Below are positions 11,196-29,222 of a stretch of DNA of 64,000 bases, piece by piece; position 1 is the first letter of the stretch; every line of letters begins with the position of its first letter. A program made the position numbers and the translations under genes. The notes under the pieces are model-generated. The model had not been told where the DNA came from, did no database searches, and saw nothing but the letters and a program-made list of their open reading frames with translations. The stretch lies in the NCBI RefSeq assembly GCF_964204645.1, contig NC_134029.1, positions 6,714,001 to 6,778,000 of the forward strand, written 5' to 3'. Source of the DNA: Tubulanus polymorphus (Eukaryota; Nemertea; Palaeonemertea; Tubulaniformes; Tubulanidae).

Positions 11196-14100
11196 CATGG
11201 AACATTTTGAAATTAATTTTCAGAACAATTATTTTCAGTCGTTTGGTTCTGAATGCGAATTTAAAAGACGCATTCATTGAGACGCAGGTTAGGGTGAATT
11301 CTAACATATGGTCACTCCAGTTTAAGGGCTTAAGAACCACTCATTGCACCTTGGATCGCCAGCTAAATGTGAATGGCTGATAGAGTTACCTTGCTCCCAT
11401 GGTTACCGTGGTTTGAAGGGCCGTATCGTTTTCCTGATATTGGTCCATTTGCACTGAAACTCAACATCTACACACACGTGTACCCCTTGCCAGTTTTTGT
11501 TAATTGATTATCAACGTTGGGAAGATCCATCAAAAATACTTAGCTAAACCGCTAAAATCTGCCCCCGTAGCCCTTGTTTTGAACTTTGTCGTACCCTTGC
11601 CATTATGATCAGATGTTTGCAGGCGTGGGCTACCAGCAGAAACGCGCAGCTGAGCCGACGAAAATTGTTGATTTATTTAAACAGGCGAAAGTTAGTTGGT
11701 CGGCCAGGCTTTTAGACATGAAATATTCAACTAACACGAAACAGCACTCGGCAAATGCCGAAAGCTAGGTTTGATATAAAGTTATGCCAGCGCTTTGAGT
11801 TAATTCCAACCATGTCTCCAGTTTTGTTTCACTGCCCATCATTTATTCATTACGTTTTCTGGTCGACTCCTTTTCAATTTTCGTCTGAATTCGAACGCTC
11901 TAAAAGTATACGCGAATCGAAGATGGTTTCGTTTACCACGGCGGCGTCAGGTTGCACATCTGATATATAGGCATTTTGATATTGAAGACATTTCAATTGA
12001 TTCTAAAGATCAACCATTTAAAGTATTGGGAAGGCTTTTATGCACTCGCGAATGACTCTTCGACTTTAGACAGCGCAGTTCCCCGTCCGTCGATGAAATG
12101 TTTGAATTATTCATTTGAAATCATATATCTGATTTTTCTGCATCCGCCAAAGTGCATGCCTCTCCTCGTCTATTGATAGAAAACCTTCCTTCTATTTGAC
12201 TTTCGTTCCAGACATTCTGACATTTCTGCTCTTCAAAAGAAAACAGTTTGCGTTACTTTCTGGAACAAATCCCAAAAAAATTAAAAAAACACGAATACGA
12301 ACTACAATAATCTGTATTTCATATCAAGGTCCTGATGCCTGCTTTATACCGGCATTTCCTCACCTTCTTCTGTGATAACTATCGGGCGTTGTGTATAGAG
12401 TATCATATTTTACTGATCAACGAATTTTCCATCAATACGCACACCATAATAGAAAGTACCACTGGCGACATGCGTAGGTTGACTGAACATTGGCGGGAAA
12501 CTTTGTGCGACAGGAATGGCAATAACCGCAAAATAATCTGAATGAAATTCGCTCAAATAGTTCATCAAACTTTCTGATATCATTCCTAGTATCAATTTAC
12601 ACGGGAACTGATATTATATTGCATAGTCGACCGTTGAAGTCTTTTCTTATCTGTCCTGAATATGCCTGCGCTCTTTACGATTAATTTATGGTACTACGTT
12701 TGCGATGAATTTGTTAGGGTCCCCTCTCAGTCTGATTCTACAGTATACCCTAACTCTCCCATTCGAAATTTCCCGGTTTAGTCACCCGTACCGACAATCT
12801 CATTTTTTCCCGATTGTGTGCGACGCATTTATACGTGAAGTCATCATAAGCTTTCTAACTTCTAAGAGTTCATAGCTACGCTGGTGGTTCTATATCAACA
12901 AATACCTATTCGGTAAATTTAAGCCCAATCCTCCAATGTGAGCGTTAACTTAAGGTTAGGGCATCGTTTGCACGACGTTTCAGGTGGTCCGCTTTGTTGT
13001 TTGGTATATATTATATTAGATTGATCACTTCATGTTCGTTATACATATTGTGCTTCGAAAGTAACGATGGATTGGAAAAAAATATGAAAATAGTCCATGC
13101 TTACATCGCTGTTCATCGCTGTTCGCGGTTGTTTTTGTTGGAAATTATAAGCAATTACCGAAGTATTGCGTCGGGCATTTTGATGGCCGCATAAGTCATG
13201 CGTTCGTGGCCATTTATACCTCAGCCTATTAGGGCTTTATGAGGGCTCAAGAGAAAAATAATTCGCGAATATAGCCGCGTGCACTCTATACTGTAAATCT
13301 GACCACTAGCCTCAGGTCGAGCTAATGGATATAAAATGCGATTGATGACCAGCGCACCTTATGACGAACAGTAATAAGACGAAAGTCGTTAATCCGACAC
13401 CAAAACCTGCTCAAAACACGAGATCGAAATTCTGATTCATTCTCATGTCAGAAAAACTGGTAAAACTGCATAGGTGAATTAACGATAGTTTTTGAGTCTC
13501 GGCAGTTTTGAATACAGCCATGTAAACAAGAGAATTAAGCCGATTTTAATTCGACGATAAACGGCGCACTGATACTGCTTTGCAGAGAAATGAAATAAGG
13601 CCTACTTGCAAGGGTGGATATAGTGGGTGACCTTCGAAATTCGAGTGTACCCTTCAAAAATCTGGAAAAATAATTTTTGCAAACAAGATTTTAAAAAGAC
13701 GAAATATAAAAATAAATGGGCCCTGATAAGAGCAGGGATAAGCCCCTTTTGCCCTAGATTTTTGTCGGAGGGCCACCAGAACTTCTACCCCTGTTTAGCC
13801 CTCGCATTGCAAAATCTGCCCTTTTCAAAGTAAGTGCCATTTCTCATTTTCAAGTTTTACTTCTTCAAAGAACTCTAGATCCACCATTCACTTGTGATAT
13901 TGCACGACCTTAACTGTTCAGTGCATTCAATGATGTATGCTTATCTCTAATTCAATCGGGTTCATTTCGAAAATTGGATTTGTATCACAACAGGAATTTC
14001 CTCCCGCAGAACGGTGCATTCAAAAACTATGACACGTGTATTGCGTTTCTGTTTGTTTTTAGGCGTGAAAACGTGCCCAAAAAGACAATATAGCAGGTTT

Positions 14101-16124
14101 TACTTGGCGATAAAATAAACATATTACGCTGAATCAAACGTGAAAAATAAACACTTATCAAAACATCCTTGCTGTACGAATCGTAATTCGACCAGCATTT
14201 GAAATTTAACCCATTTTTCAAAGGAGCGCCGATGAAATCGGGTAATCAATAGACATTCCACTTTTTAACCAGTAAAATTGATTATTTGCACCTAGGAATA
14301 TTGGCAATCCATATTCTAGTTCAACCTGCAGCATGTATATACATTCGTATGTTTGCTGAACATCGTTGAAACTTAAACGGAAACCTACATTTCAGGTAAT
14401 TATATGAATTGCTTTTATGAAGCGAAATTACTCATCAGGCCCGTACGCGAGCTATGACGATGATGATTCTCGACACCTGCAACATTTCCCGGCACTAGTT
14501 TCAATAATTGGTCATTGAACTCAATAATACAAATAATAGTTCATATTGATTAGTGTATTGTGAAATGAAATAAGGATGCGGATAGTGTTCACATCGTTAA
14601 ACCAGAAAGTCAGAGAAAATCGCGAGAGAAAATTTTAACGGGCTCTCAAAGTGGTGAAACAAGACTGACAGCTATAGGCTTAGATCCAGTTCCCTTCTTT
14701 ACATTGAATGGACGTTTTTGGAAATTTCGCACAGGAACCTTGTTTGCAAAATTTTGTCTAATAGGATTGAGTGAAAGGTTCTAAACAGTGTATGAATACA
14801 TCCTTGGAAACATCCACCCGCTCCGGGATTCGAACTCTCAATACTGTCGGGTTCGAATCCCTCAATTAACATTATTTTCTCCCAAAGCGCCCACACTAAG
14901 CACGGCATTACATATAGTTTCATGATTTTACCGAAGACAGTTCTGAAATATTACGTTAACTGTATGGAATTTTCAGTCAATTTCGTAGATAACAGTAACC
15001 AATCAGATACAGCAGCGTAAATGTTACTGATAACATCAATAATTTACTGGTTAATATTTCAGTATTCCAAATAAAGCTTGTGTAAAGTCAACGATGCTAT
15101 ATCACGCCTTCATTATTCAATTAATATTAGCAACTTAATAGATCTGCAACTTTATGGATATAGCGCAGGTGTTTGATTGATGAACTATAATACGCGGCCG
15201 CCGCCGAAAACAAGAGCAAGTGTGAGACGCAAATTTTCCAAGCTATTCGAATTCATTTCCGTTTGAAATACTGATGAAGTTGCTCGAATCAGACCGGTTA
15301 CAGTCACGTATTTATATTTCACGTATTCATATTCACGTATTCAAGTAACACGCGCTGTAGCAGACGTTTGTTGACAAACTAAGATTGATATTGCAGTAAA
15401 TGGTTTCATTTTTTAATCATTTCCACTATTCTATCTGTTGAACCGATAGTTCGTTATATCTAGTATGAAATTGTATGAATGGTCCTATTTGCGACGAAAT
15501 TCTAGGTTTTTCATAACCCATAAACCTTTATATTCTAAGTCGTTATAATGATGTTCCACTGTTACATTTTATTGCGAAATAAGCAAGGTTTACTTCTCTG
15601 TTTTCCGGAGCGATTGATCATCCCGAGGAACATTCGTATAGACAAAAAATATTAACAATTACGTTTTTAAATTTCAATAATAGCCATTTTCTCAATTAGG
15701 GCCCGATGTCGTGATTGTAGAATTAAAGGAGAGGTGTTCAGATCACCTGCTCAGCGTTTTAAACTGTCGTCATAATCGCTGATAAAGCTTCATCTAAAAC
15801 GCCTGTCACAATTTGTAACAAACAATTTCCTGTTTGAAAAGCAACGTTAACTCGCGTGGCGTGCAGCTTTGAAACACGAAAAAAATTGTGATAAGGAGGG
15901 CTTTCAAGGGATTCTTTTGTGGCCGCTGGAAAAACGCGGAAAATGCCTAAATCAATCCAATTCAATTACTACTTTATTGCGCCTTTATATACATACATAT
16001 AACAACAAAGCCAAATACAAATACAAACATACTCGGACGAGATACAAAATACATAATTTCAGAAGTTTTTTCTCAAATTCTCAACATTAGACAACTCATC
16101 TTAGACGAATCTGTTTCGAGGGAC
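11196..16124. other. Non-coding stretch
   Basis: AT-rich intergenic sequence. Only a short palindrome-like pair at 14825-14861 stands out. All open frames are short, unrecognised and without convincing splice partners. Confidence 0.5.
14825..14861. repeat. Inverted repeat of two B-box-like motifs
   Basis: GGGATTCGAAC (14825-14835) and GTTCGAATCCC (14851-14861) are perfect reverse complements with a 15-base loop. Each resembles a tRNA B box (GGTTCGANTCC), but neither flank folds into a tRNA. Confidence 0.7.
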
Positions 16125-16368
16125 CTAGGGGCAGATCCACGGGGTGCAAGGTGTGCGCACCCCCTAAAATGTCAATTGGCTTGAAATTTCATGGGAACTG
16201 AAAAAATATCAAACTGATACCTAAGAAAGTTAAAATTCATAAGCATGTTTTCTGGATTTTCAAAATGAATCAATGTTTCCCGATGAGCTTTCTTTCGGAG
16301 TGCCATTGTATGATATGCCCTACTTTGGGGTGCACCCTTCCCTGATTCAGACTCTAGATCTAGCCCTG
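16125..16368. mobile_element. Possible hAT-like non-autonomous element
   Basis: The left end is CTAGGGGCAGATCCA and the right end, on the opposite strand, CCAGGGCTAGATCTAGA, an imperfect terminal inverted repeat around CAGGG..GATC. Internally there are GGGGTGC and its complement near both ends. About 245 bp and non-coding. GGGACC occurs at both edges, but the exact ends and target duplication are not settled. Confidence 0.35.
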
Positions 16369-16585
16369 GGACCCTAACCATAGCCACCAAGTTTCCCTCC
16401 GAAAATGTTCTTGGTCGGACCCTTTACCCGTCGAGGTTTCAGTTACTGGGAATCGGAGTGCAGTCGACATAAGCTGGGCTACGATCGCGGTTGCTCTCAT
16501 CAGTTGTGTCGATAGGCGTCGCGTCGCTTGTCGACAAAAGCCAGCCTATTAACTATCGAAATGGTGTTGAACAACTCTAAAAATG

Positions 16586-16732
<147 letters not shown>

Positions 16733-16740
16733 CTTTCTAA

Positions 16741-19700
16741 CGCTGCGCCCGAATTCACAACTAACACAGCCATTCTCGCGTATTTCCCCAAGTTTTTTCT
16801 TGTAAACCTGACGATCCCATCTCATCGCTCCCGAGTATAGTATCGCCTGTCGTCAGCCAATTATCACTGATGACGACGTCGAGATCTGTTTCGTCAACAA
16901 ACGAAGACGACATGCCGCATTGTCATTAAACAATTACCGCTGTCACTGTCGCTGTACGAGTTAAACACGCCCGTAACACGAGTCTTTACTGCTGGATACT
17001 TGAGTTTAATTACTGTTCGGTACACCGGCACAGCGCAGAGGCTGATGCGAGGATCGATAGGAACCTTCCGTATCGGAAACTACTCAACTTTGAGCTCTTC
17101 CGATTCACTTCCGATACTCGTTTAAACTTCGTTTTGTCGATAAACGCTATAACAGATTACGTTTGCGAAGACAATTGCTGTCAATTCTCTCTATTGCTGA
17201 TACAACCTATACGCTAACCCAAACGAACAAGCTTTTTAGAGAAGATTTCTGTTGATAATTTGACGATTATATAAAGAAATTTTATGTTTTATCCACAATT
17301 TCAACCGAGTTAAAAATAATTGGACATAAGCACAAGCGTTTTGTATAGAACAAAGTGCATTCTCATTGACTAAGCGTTCGTATTACGAAATATTCGAAGC
17401 CATTTAATTTTCATGTAACAAATTTCTTTAGTTTTCTTGTGAATAAATACACAAAAAGACATTTGCAGAAAACTGACGGAAACTCTAATGGTCGACGTAG
17501 AAATAACCGACTAGCGGAAATAAGTTCGTTAATATCCACTGTTCTTTTCTTACAAACTGTTTTGCATTCAGCTTTCGATTATGTCGTTGAAATGGATTGT
17601 TGTAGCAGCGCTCGACCTTTTCCCATTAGCTATCGTAATGAGGCAGACGGCGAAATATGGCGTCGAATGAACCTTACTACGGCAATGTCGTCAAGCGTCG
17701 TAAAATGTGCTGTCGTCAATACGAGCGCTTCCAAATGAAATCTGACGTCGACTAACGATACTAAATTTTGGCAATCTGCGTTCCAATCAGGTACTATTTG
17801 TGCCTGTTAGCGACTAATGTCCCCTGACGGAACTTCGACACGCGAAATGCCATTGCCGCAGCGAACCGGGCGTAATAAACAGCATGTTTGCTTCGTTAGA
17901 AAATTTAATTGATTGAATTTGCTTTTATTTTAGCTTTAAACGAATAACAAATGACGTTATTTCGCCGGAATTTCCTTTGATTTTTTTTTTAAACAGACCA
18001 CGTTGAATGAATTGGCCAACCTTCATGAACTGTTTCAACTAAACTGCTACTTTCCGACGGGCCCTATTCGATTTATTTCTTATAATTTGTTGACCATTCA
18101 TAATAGATGCGAATTTTCGTGAACACATAGCGAATCTTTTCCGGTGCAATTACGCTTCAATTGTAATTCGAATGAGTGGCACTGCAACCGTTCAGATAGT
18201 TTAAAGTTGATATGAAGAAGTTGACGGTACATTTAAAAGCTATCGTTGGAGAGAGAATCGCAGTCAAGCGTGCACGGTATAAGCGGAAATGACGTCCGTA
18301 GCACCTGCTGTTAGGTTCCGGTGCTGTATCCAATATACGCGGCGCGCGCGCAGAGTGAACCATTGTCTTTGTATAGAGCATCGTGGATATGATTAAGTCG
18401 CCTACGAAGAAAATGTTATTGTTTTGCAGAATATAATATCTCGGTGTATGCAAAAGCCCATATTTTTATCGAAGTAACTCTGTTTGTCAGCTAGAATTAT
18501 AGACGGACATGTTTGCAAAGTTTTACTTCCGACTTTGTTGACATCAAATGGAAAATAAACTTCTAGAGGTCTTCTATACGTCAATAAATGTCGGGAAGTT
18601 TTTTTTAATACTTCGACAAAACTACAGACAACGATATATATGTATAATTCTTTGAAGAAGTCTCTCGTTACGAGTCTTTGGAATGCTTATTTTTTCAATG
18701 AGCCAACGTTGCGCTCGCGTTCGTTCGACGCGTTCGGTTGCAACTGCCGAGACATCTTTGATGTTGCTGATATGTAAAATGTGATACTATCAATAAATCA
18801 TTAAACCCGTTCAAAATACGAAGCTGTACAAAGTTAAGAAATCCAACCACTAGGTAGATTATGATATCACATAACTTGCATCCTGCTAAAATTCCACAGA
18901 ACCCGAAAAAGAACCACCGTTAAGTATAGAATCGCTTCCTAGAACTACTGAACTATATTTTCTAGAATAAGTATTCGATTTCTTTACTTTATTTACATAC
19001 GGTAGTCCTGTCGAAAACGGTCGACACTTGTTTAACATTTTGGGCAATAGAAAGATAGATAGATGGAACCAATGACATATCATAGAAACATATCTAGACC
19101 GCGCCACTGTCAGATATCTGTGCACAATGTAGCAGGTTCATTTCATAATTTCAATCGGGCATTTTCACATCAATTATTCAGCACTTGTTAGCTATACGTA
19201 AAATGTACAGCTTGTCGCTCTGTCGGAGCGAGAAAAATGCTCGGTCAGATTACTGAAATTAATCAAACAGAGTACGAAATATATAAACGTTAAATCGTAG
19301 GGGGCGTAATGAGTCATTCGTTTCCTATCTATCTATGTACGGTTATCCTCACTGAAAAAATTCGCTGAATAAGTCCCACAACACAGCAATGACTGATATC
19401 TAATCACAACGTTTTACTCAGTCAGGATGCGGTGGAAAGATGCCCTGCGGTGGAAAGATGCCCTGCTTTTACACAGCAAACATCCGAGTTGAACGGTTGT
19501 CCGAGTTGATCGGATCCAACTCGGGCGGTATCTACTGTAGAAGGTTTCTTTGTCGGAAAGTGTTCCCCGCAGTAGGTCGATTGACCCAAATAAAGGACAT
19601 TGGTTTACAATTTCTTTGTAATTATTTGAGTCCGAAGCCCGGGTCCGGCTTTCACTCATCACCCGTTATATATAGTCCATCAAGCGTATGTCACAGTTGA

Positions 19701-21117
19701 AGGCCAATGTGTGAACGAAGACGATTGACATTAAAACCTTTTATCCAAACCTCAAACATTGCGCACTTGCTTTTCCCTTTCACCAAATATAATTTAGGCC
19801 TTCGTATATTTTAAGAAATTTAGCGGAATTTTTTTTTCTTGATCAGCCAGATTTTGCCCCGCTCTGGCCTATGGATGTCATTATACCTTAACGTCTGAAC
19901 AGAACGCGTGGTTCAAATATTGGTTCAATTATTCGTGTACAGCCCGTGAAAACGTGTGCCGTGTTTACCGAATCCGGAAAATCAACATGACACAATAATA
20001 CAACACCACCGACTTTAGATCGTGATTCAAGACTTGACGGTATATCAGCAACGGCGACGGTTTTAGGTCGCCTTACGTCGCACCTGTCAGCCTCCCAGGC
20101 TCTCATTCTTTTTCGACAGGTATATTCGCTTTTGCGTTTATAGTACTGCTTACAACGGCGCGACATGAATCGGTTGTGTAATCGGTTAGTTTTGTCGAAC
20201 GTGGTTCGCGTCCGATACCCAAAAACACCCCGATACAAGTCGGTTTCTATTTTCAACACAATTACCAGTGGTTGAAAATGACTTGAATCGTTTAGAAAAC
20301 AACTATCACTATTAAATATATACATTTACTGTTCAGACGTACGAACGCTATTAAGTAGAGTACTACGTCTCGGTCCTTAGGAATATTTTATTTTACGGTT
20401 ACACAGATTGTATTTTTGGTACGGAAGGTACTGACAGTATGTGTCATGATATGATCTCATCCTGCTTTACCAAGATCAGCATCAATGAGCTAACAAAGAG
20501 AAGACGGATTCTTCAAAATGTTTTCCTATGGAAATTTGTCAGGGATTCTCGATTCGATCTATCTTAGTTCATAGCAAACCACAATTGAAAGCAACTACAG
20601 AGACAACTAATTATAGCAATACAAAACGACAGATTTCAGAGCATATGTGTCGAATTTTATGGACGGATATGTGCTACACGTGCCGGCACGCGATGGTGAA
20701 AGCCCGACTTCAACCAGGCGTAGTTTAACACGACCGCGTCAACAAAACGATACCCTCCGAAATTAGGTGGACGTAATTCACCGCATCTGGCAACTATCAT
20801 GTTCTATCATGCAACAGTTAACAGGTTCATTACACGTGACTTTGTTGAAGACCTAATTAATTCACCTTCGCCCGCTTCAGAATCGTCTAATAGGTCTCAT
20901 CTGCCATCGAAATTAACTGTTTTATGACGGCCAGAACAGATTTATCGCTTTGTCTATGGCGTGTGTATCTATACACCATCTGGTTGTCGCATCCAGTTTT
21001 CATTTGTCGATAGTCGTTTTATCGAGTGTCCATAGATAGCCCTAGGGCGCGAAAACGATGCGTACTCATTTTACCTGTACACTTACGCACCTCAGTGCAC
21101 GCGCCAGCTTTTACTTT
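16741..21117. other. Non-coding stretch
   Basis: No recognisable gene. An 18-bp unit starting GCGGTGGAAAGATGCCCT is present twice in tandem at 19429-19464. A 145-codon minus-strand frame at 19888-20325 is unrecognised and of a length expected by chance in this much sequence. Confidence 0.5.
19429..19464 (+). repeat. 18-bp direct tandem duplication
   Basis: Two consecutive identical copies of GCGGTGGAAAGATGCCCT. Confidence 0.9.
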
Positions 21118-21125
21118 GACACCGG

Positions 21126-21248
21126 CACAGGGGCCTGACACAAACAGTTTTTGACCCCAGTATCCTAGGTACTATATATAAAAAGACTTTTTATATGTAT
21201 AGTACCTAGGATACTGGGGCCAAAAACATTTTGTGTCAGGCCCCTGTG
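21126..21248. mobile_element. hAT-like MITE with 8-bp target duplication
   Basis: Almost the whole 123 bp is one inverted repeat: the ends read CACAGGGGCCTGACAC, and the arms meet in a TATATAAAAAG/CTTTTTATATG centre. The 8 bases on each side are gacaccgg (21118-21125) and ggcaccgg (21249-21256), seven of eight identical, as expected for a hAT target duplication. It is too short to code for anything, so it is a non-autonomous element. The family call rests on the CAGGGGC-type terminus plus the 8-bp duplication. Confidence 0.75.
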
Positions 21249-22573
21249 GGCACCGGGGTTAGTCTACGTATGAAGGTTAACTTTTTAACTACAAGTTTAT
21301 TCATTTCTTGATCAAATAAAAACAATACATGCATAGTTCACACAAAACTTTAATAAAACTATTAATCGTTAGAATCCGTGGGAATCTCTTGGGAACTTCA
21401 CACTTATTCCAGACGAGGAAGCGACTGCAGCAGATGTCTGGCCGGAATTGAGATTTGCATTAAGACCAGGGGACTCGGGTGCAAGGGATTTTTCTAGCAC
21501 GAAAAATTGAATGTTTTATCGCCGAAGAGTCGGTGTGTAGAACGATCTGCATTGAGAATATCTACTGAGAAATTGTCGAGTGGACGCGACTTGCTCGTGA
21601 CTAGTGTTTGCAGGAACAATTTATTGCTCTTGAGTTGTGACATAGGATAGATTTCAAAGCGCGTTATCGACTGTTAAGATTCAAGTCGTATTACCTGATG
21701 TTAGATATCCGTGAATGCGATATCATACGGAATCTCGTTTATCTTGAATTATCGTCGTAAATATGATTATAATCAAATACGTTTATATGTGGAGAAAATG
21801 ATTTTCTTTCGGGGAATTTTCCTAATACGTACATGTAAATAGTTTCTTCTTAATCAGGAAGATCACTAATCTTATTAATATCGAGACAAAAAAGCATTGA
21901 AAAACATATTCTAAAAACAGATTCGTTAAGCTTTTCATCATTTTGCTTCCATTCAGACTTTCGTGGTTTAATTAGATTATCGCGAGAGCGACGCTTCGTT
22001 TATGTGTGTAAAAATTCGATTCATCAATTCGCTGACATTTTACTAATGTTCGTCGCCTGGAAATGTCGGCCATACGCTGACCCGTGTCCCCGATCGCTAG
22101 GCGATTTACAGTCCACCTGTCTGTCTTCATAATGCACGCCGATATTTTCTAATATTAAGCCTATTAGTCACTTATCATCTACTGACGCATTACTGTCATC
22201 GGCCATTCAGCAGTTAAGTGGTAAAATGATGCTAAATCCGGCTGATGTCGAAAGTGCGAACTCGTAGCCGAGCCGACGATCGAATATCCTCGCTTCCGGT
22301 ATGTAGCGGATCGAATGATATGAAACCGGGATTTTCTATCGAATTTGAAGTGCGTAGTACCTGCGGGGTTAACGCAAATAAAGAATCGGGTTTCCTCGTA
22401 TGTCGAACCCCTTGTGTAAATTAATCGTCCGGTTCGAATACGTTATATCGAATAGGAAAACCGTGTCTGTAACTCTGGCCATCTTTCGCGGTCCAGCATG
22501 CATATACATTAACGCAGACGTTGTTTTGATTTAACCAGTGAATTAATTGAAATTTCATTTTTGCATGGACAAT

Positions 22574-22603
22574 CAGGGGCCTAAAAACGTTTTTAGGCCC
22601 CTG
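22574..22603. repeat. 30-bp perfect palindrome
   Basis: CAGGGGCCTAAAAAC meets its exact reverse complement with no spacer. The outer CAGGGGCCT equals the terminus of the MITE at 21126-21248, so this may be a minimal internally deleted relative. Confidence 0.85.
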
Positions 22604-22763
22604 TCTGAGAAATTGGCCTAAGGACCTTTCGAATATCATCGTATGCCATGCGCGTAAGCCGATTGTAGAAAAAATATGTCCCTTTACCGGGGCTTACAAA
22701 CTATCGTTGCACGTACATTGTGATAAGCTTCTTTTTAGGGTTGTCAGTGCACTCTCAATTTCA

Positions 22764-22892
22764 TTTACTCGAAGATCTACTCGAAGATTTACTCGAAGAG
22801 TCACGTTTGATGAAAGTATCGAGAAAAAGACCTGGAAGTATTTCCGTTTCAAGGTTCAACCAGGGAAGTGTAATCACTACACTTCCCTGGTT
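22764..22892 (+). repeat. 12-bp tandem repeat and nearby 15-bp hairpin
   Basis: The unit ACTCGAAGATYT occurs about three times in tandem around 22768-22800. At 22858-22892 AACCAGGGAAGTGTA and its exact reverse complement are separated by 5 bases, forming a perfect 15-bp hairpin. No gene context explains either. Confidence 0.75.
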
Positions 22893-27281
<4,389 letters not shown>

Positions 27282-27755
27282 TCGACAATTAAACGATTAT
27301 AGCCTTATAGAAATTATCAAACGTCTGCGCAATCGCTGGGGCGGTGCGCCTGCAAGTCACTTTCAAACGACAAAACGAAAAAAAGTTATTTAAGAAATCC
27401 ATGTAAAAAAGAAAGATTTCAACGCTCAATAGCGTTATTCGATATGCCGAAGCACTTTAAGTTAAGTTAGCTCTTAGCGAAATTCTTATTTTGTCATTTC
27501 CTGATTGTCTTCTTGTTTATCGATTAAGGACTTTAATAGCGAGCAGAAGGATTATTTCATTTTTCTTTCCGTGTTGAACGCGCAAAATTACTCATCGAAA
27601 ATATAGAATTCGGAATAGTCGTCCTTAGCTGGCAACGCGATTCGCGATGTCAACCGGCACCATAACAAGAACTCCGCTGTTCCTTAGCTAATTTTCTAAA
27701 CAAATTATATGCATTTGATGAAAATATTCACCGTGTGAATATATAAACGCGAAAT

Positions 27756-27762
<7 letters not shown>

Positions 27763-27808
<46 letters not shown>
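27763..27808. repeat. Short TA microsatellite
   Basis: About 46 bp of alternating TA followed by a few CA units. Confidence 0.9.
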
Positions 27809-27818
<10 letters not shown>

Positions 27819-29222
27819 TGGTCGCGAGTGTGAATAGAATATGCGGTTGCACTGAGAATCAGTAAGAATGGCGCTATCTCCGTAGAGAACATATGAAGAT
27901 GAATCCGATCGCATTTCTCTATATTATCAGCGTACGATTCCCAGTAGTGCTTTTGAATCAAGAACACTCCATGAATTTTTAATGCCAAGAAAGAGCGCTC
28001 CATCTTGTCGCGTATGTATAACGAGAGATACACAATAGTCTGTTATCGTTACAATATACACACATACATTTATATACCGATCTACTTATTTTCTGTCGGA
28101 TTACGTTTTTTTTGAAAATGAGTCAAGATTTCCTTAATAAACACCTTCGCATTTCCCTAAATGTGTGTATAAATATATATGCCGCATCATTAATTGGGTG
28201 TATCGGCTATACTCGTTCGAATAAATGATTAAATGCTATTCTCGTATTAATTCGATGAAAAATTCATACAGATCTTTGAGGGCGAATCAGGTGTTATTTT
28301 ATCGTGTCGAATATTTCGAATCTCTATAACGCAGTTGCAATTCTAAGTTGTAAGCTACGCTACGCGGCACAAGTGAATATCTACCTGTATTCTAAGCATT
28401 ACAGGGTACGTCACATTTTCTTGTGTTTTATGAGTATTAATTAAACCCCAGAGAATGCGGCGACTGCCATTAGAGCATCGTCTAAGCGTGGCTGCTTTCT
28501 CTCAAAGCCCGCATCTCGATATTAATAATGATTTGATTACGGATAAACCATATTATGTCCGAGACAAAACGACATTAAACGAGAGCTCGCAATAGTTGCC
28601 AGATACGATCAGGGCGCCCCCTGGGACACGACACGAACACCGGGTCTACTACAAAGGTTTAACTTTATCTCGCATGTCGACATATTACGAATATTTTTAT
28701 ATTGGACTTGATTTATCGACGCTGGCCGACACAAAATCTAACGCGTTGAAAATAAGTCAAATGTTCAAAGCCTATAGGATTTGATTCATGAAAATCGTGA
28801 AATATTTCGTATTGAGTGCTAATATTATGTATAGGAAAATAGAGATTTATATAATATATAGTATCTATGAAGAAAGGATAGATTTCTTATCATTACATTC
28901 GGAGGGTTTCGGAAATGAGGTATTCATGCGTTTTCGCTAATCTAAAATCGACGCTCAAAAAGACCGTCGTCGACACCGAACTAAAAAGGTACATATATAT
29001 ATATATATATAGAAAAAAACAATACTCGTGGTTACCGTATTTTTGCGCCCAGAGAGCAGCACAGTATTGCACTTGGTTCCCGGATACATAGTTCACAATA
29101 GTAAATGATATGTACAAAACAAAATCATACGTCTAGTTTTTTATAGAAAGTTATCTGCACTGCAAAATTGTTGTTTTAAATCTTCGTATTTACAAATTTC
29201 AGAATGGAATATTATCGAGTTG
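27809..29222. other. Region 3' of POU4
   Basis: Presumably includes the POU4 3' UTR on the minus strand. I did not find a convincing minus-strand AATAAA close to the stop, so the transcript end is not placed. No other gene is seen. Confidence 0.45.

Noticed and set aside
14825-14861. tRNA gene
   Set aside because: B-box-like motifs only; no acceptor stem, anticodon arm or A box could be paired around them.
19888-20325. 145-codon minus-strand open frame
   Set aside because: No recognisable motif, basic low-conservation look, and one or two frames this long are expected by chance in 64 kb on two strands.
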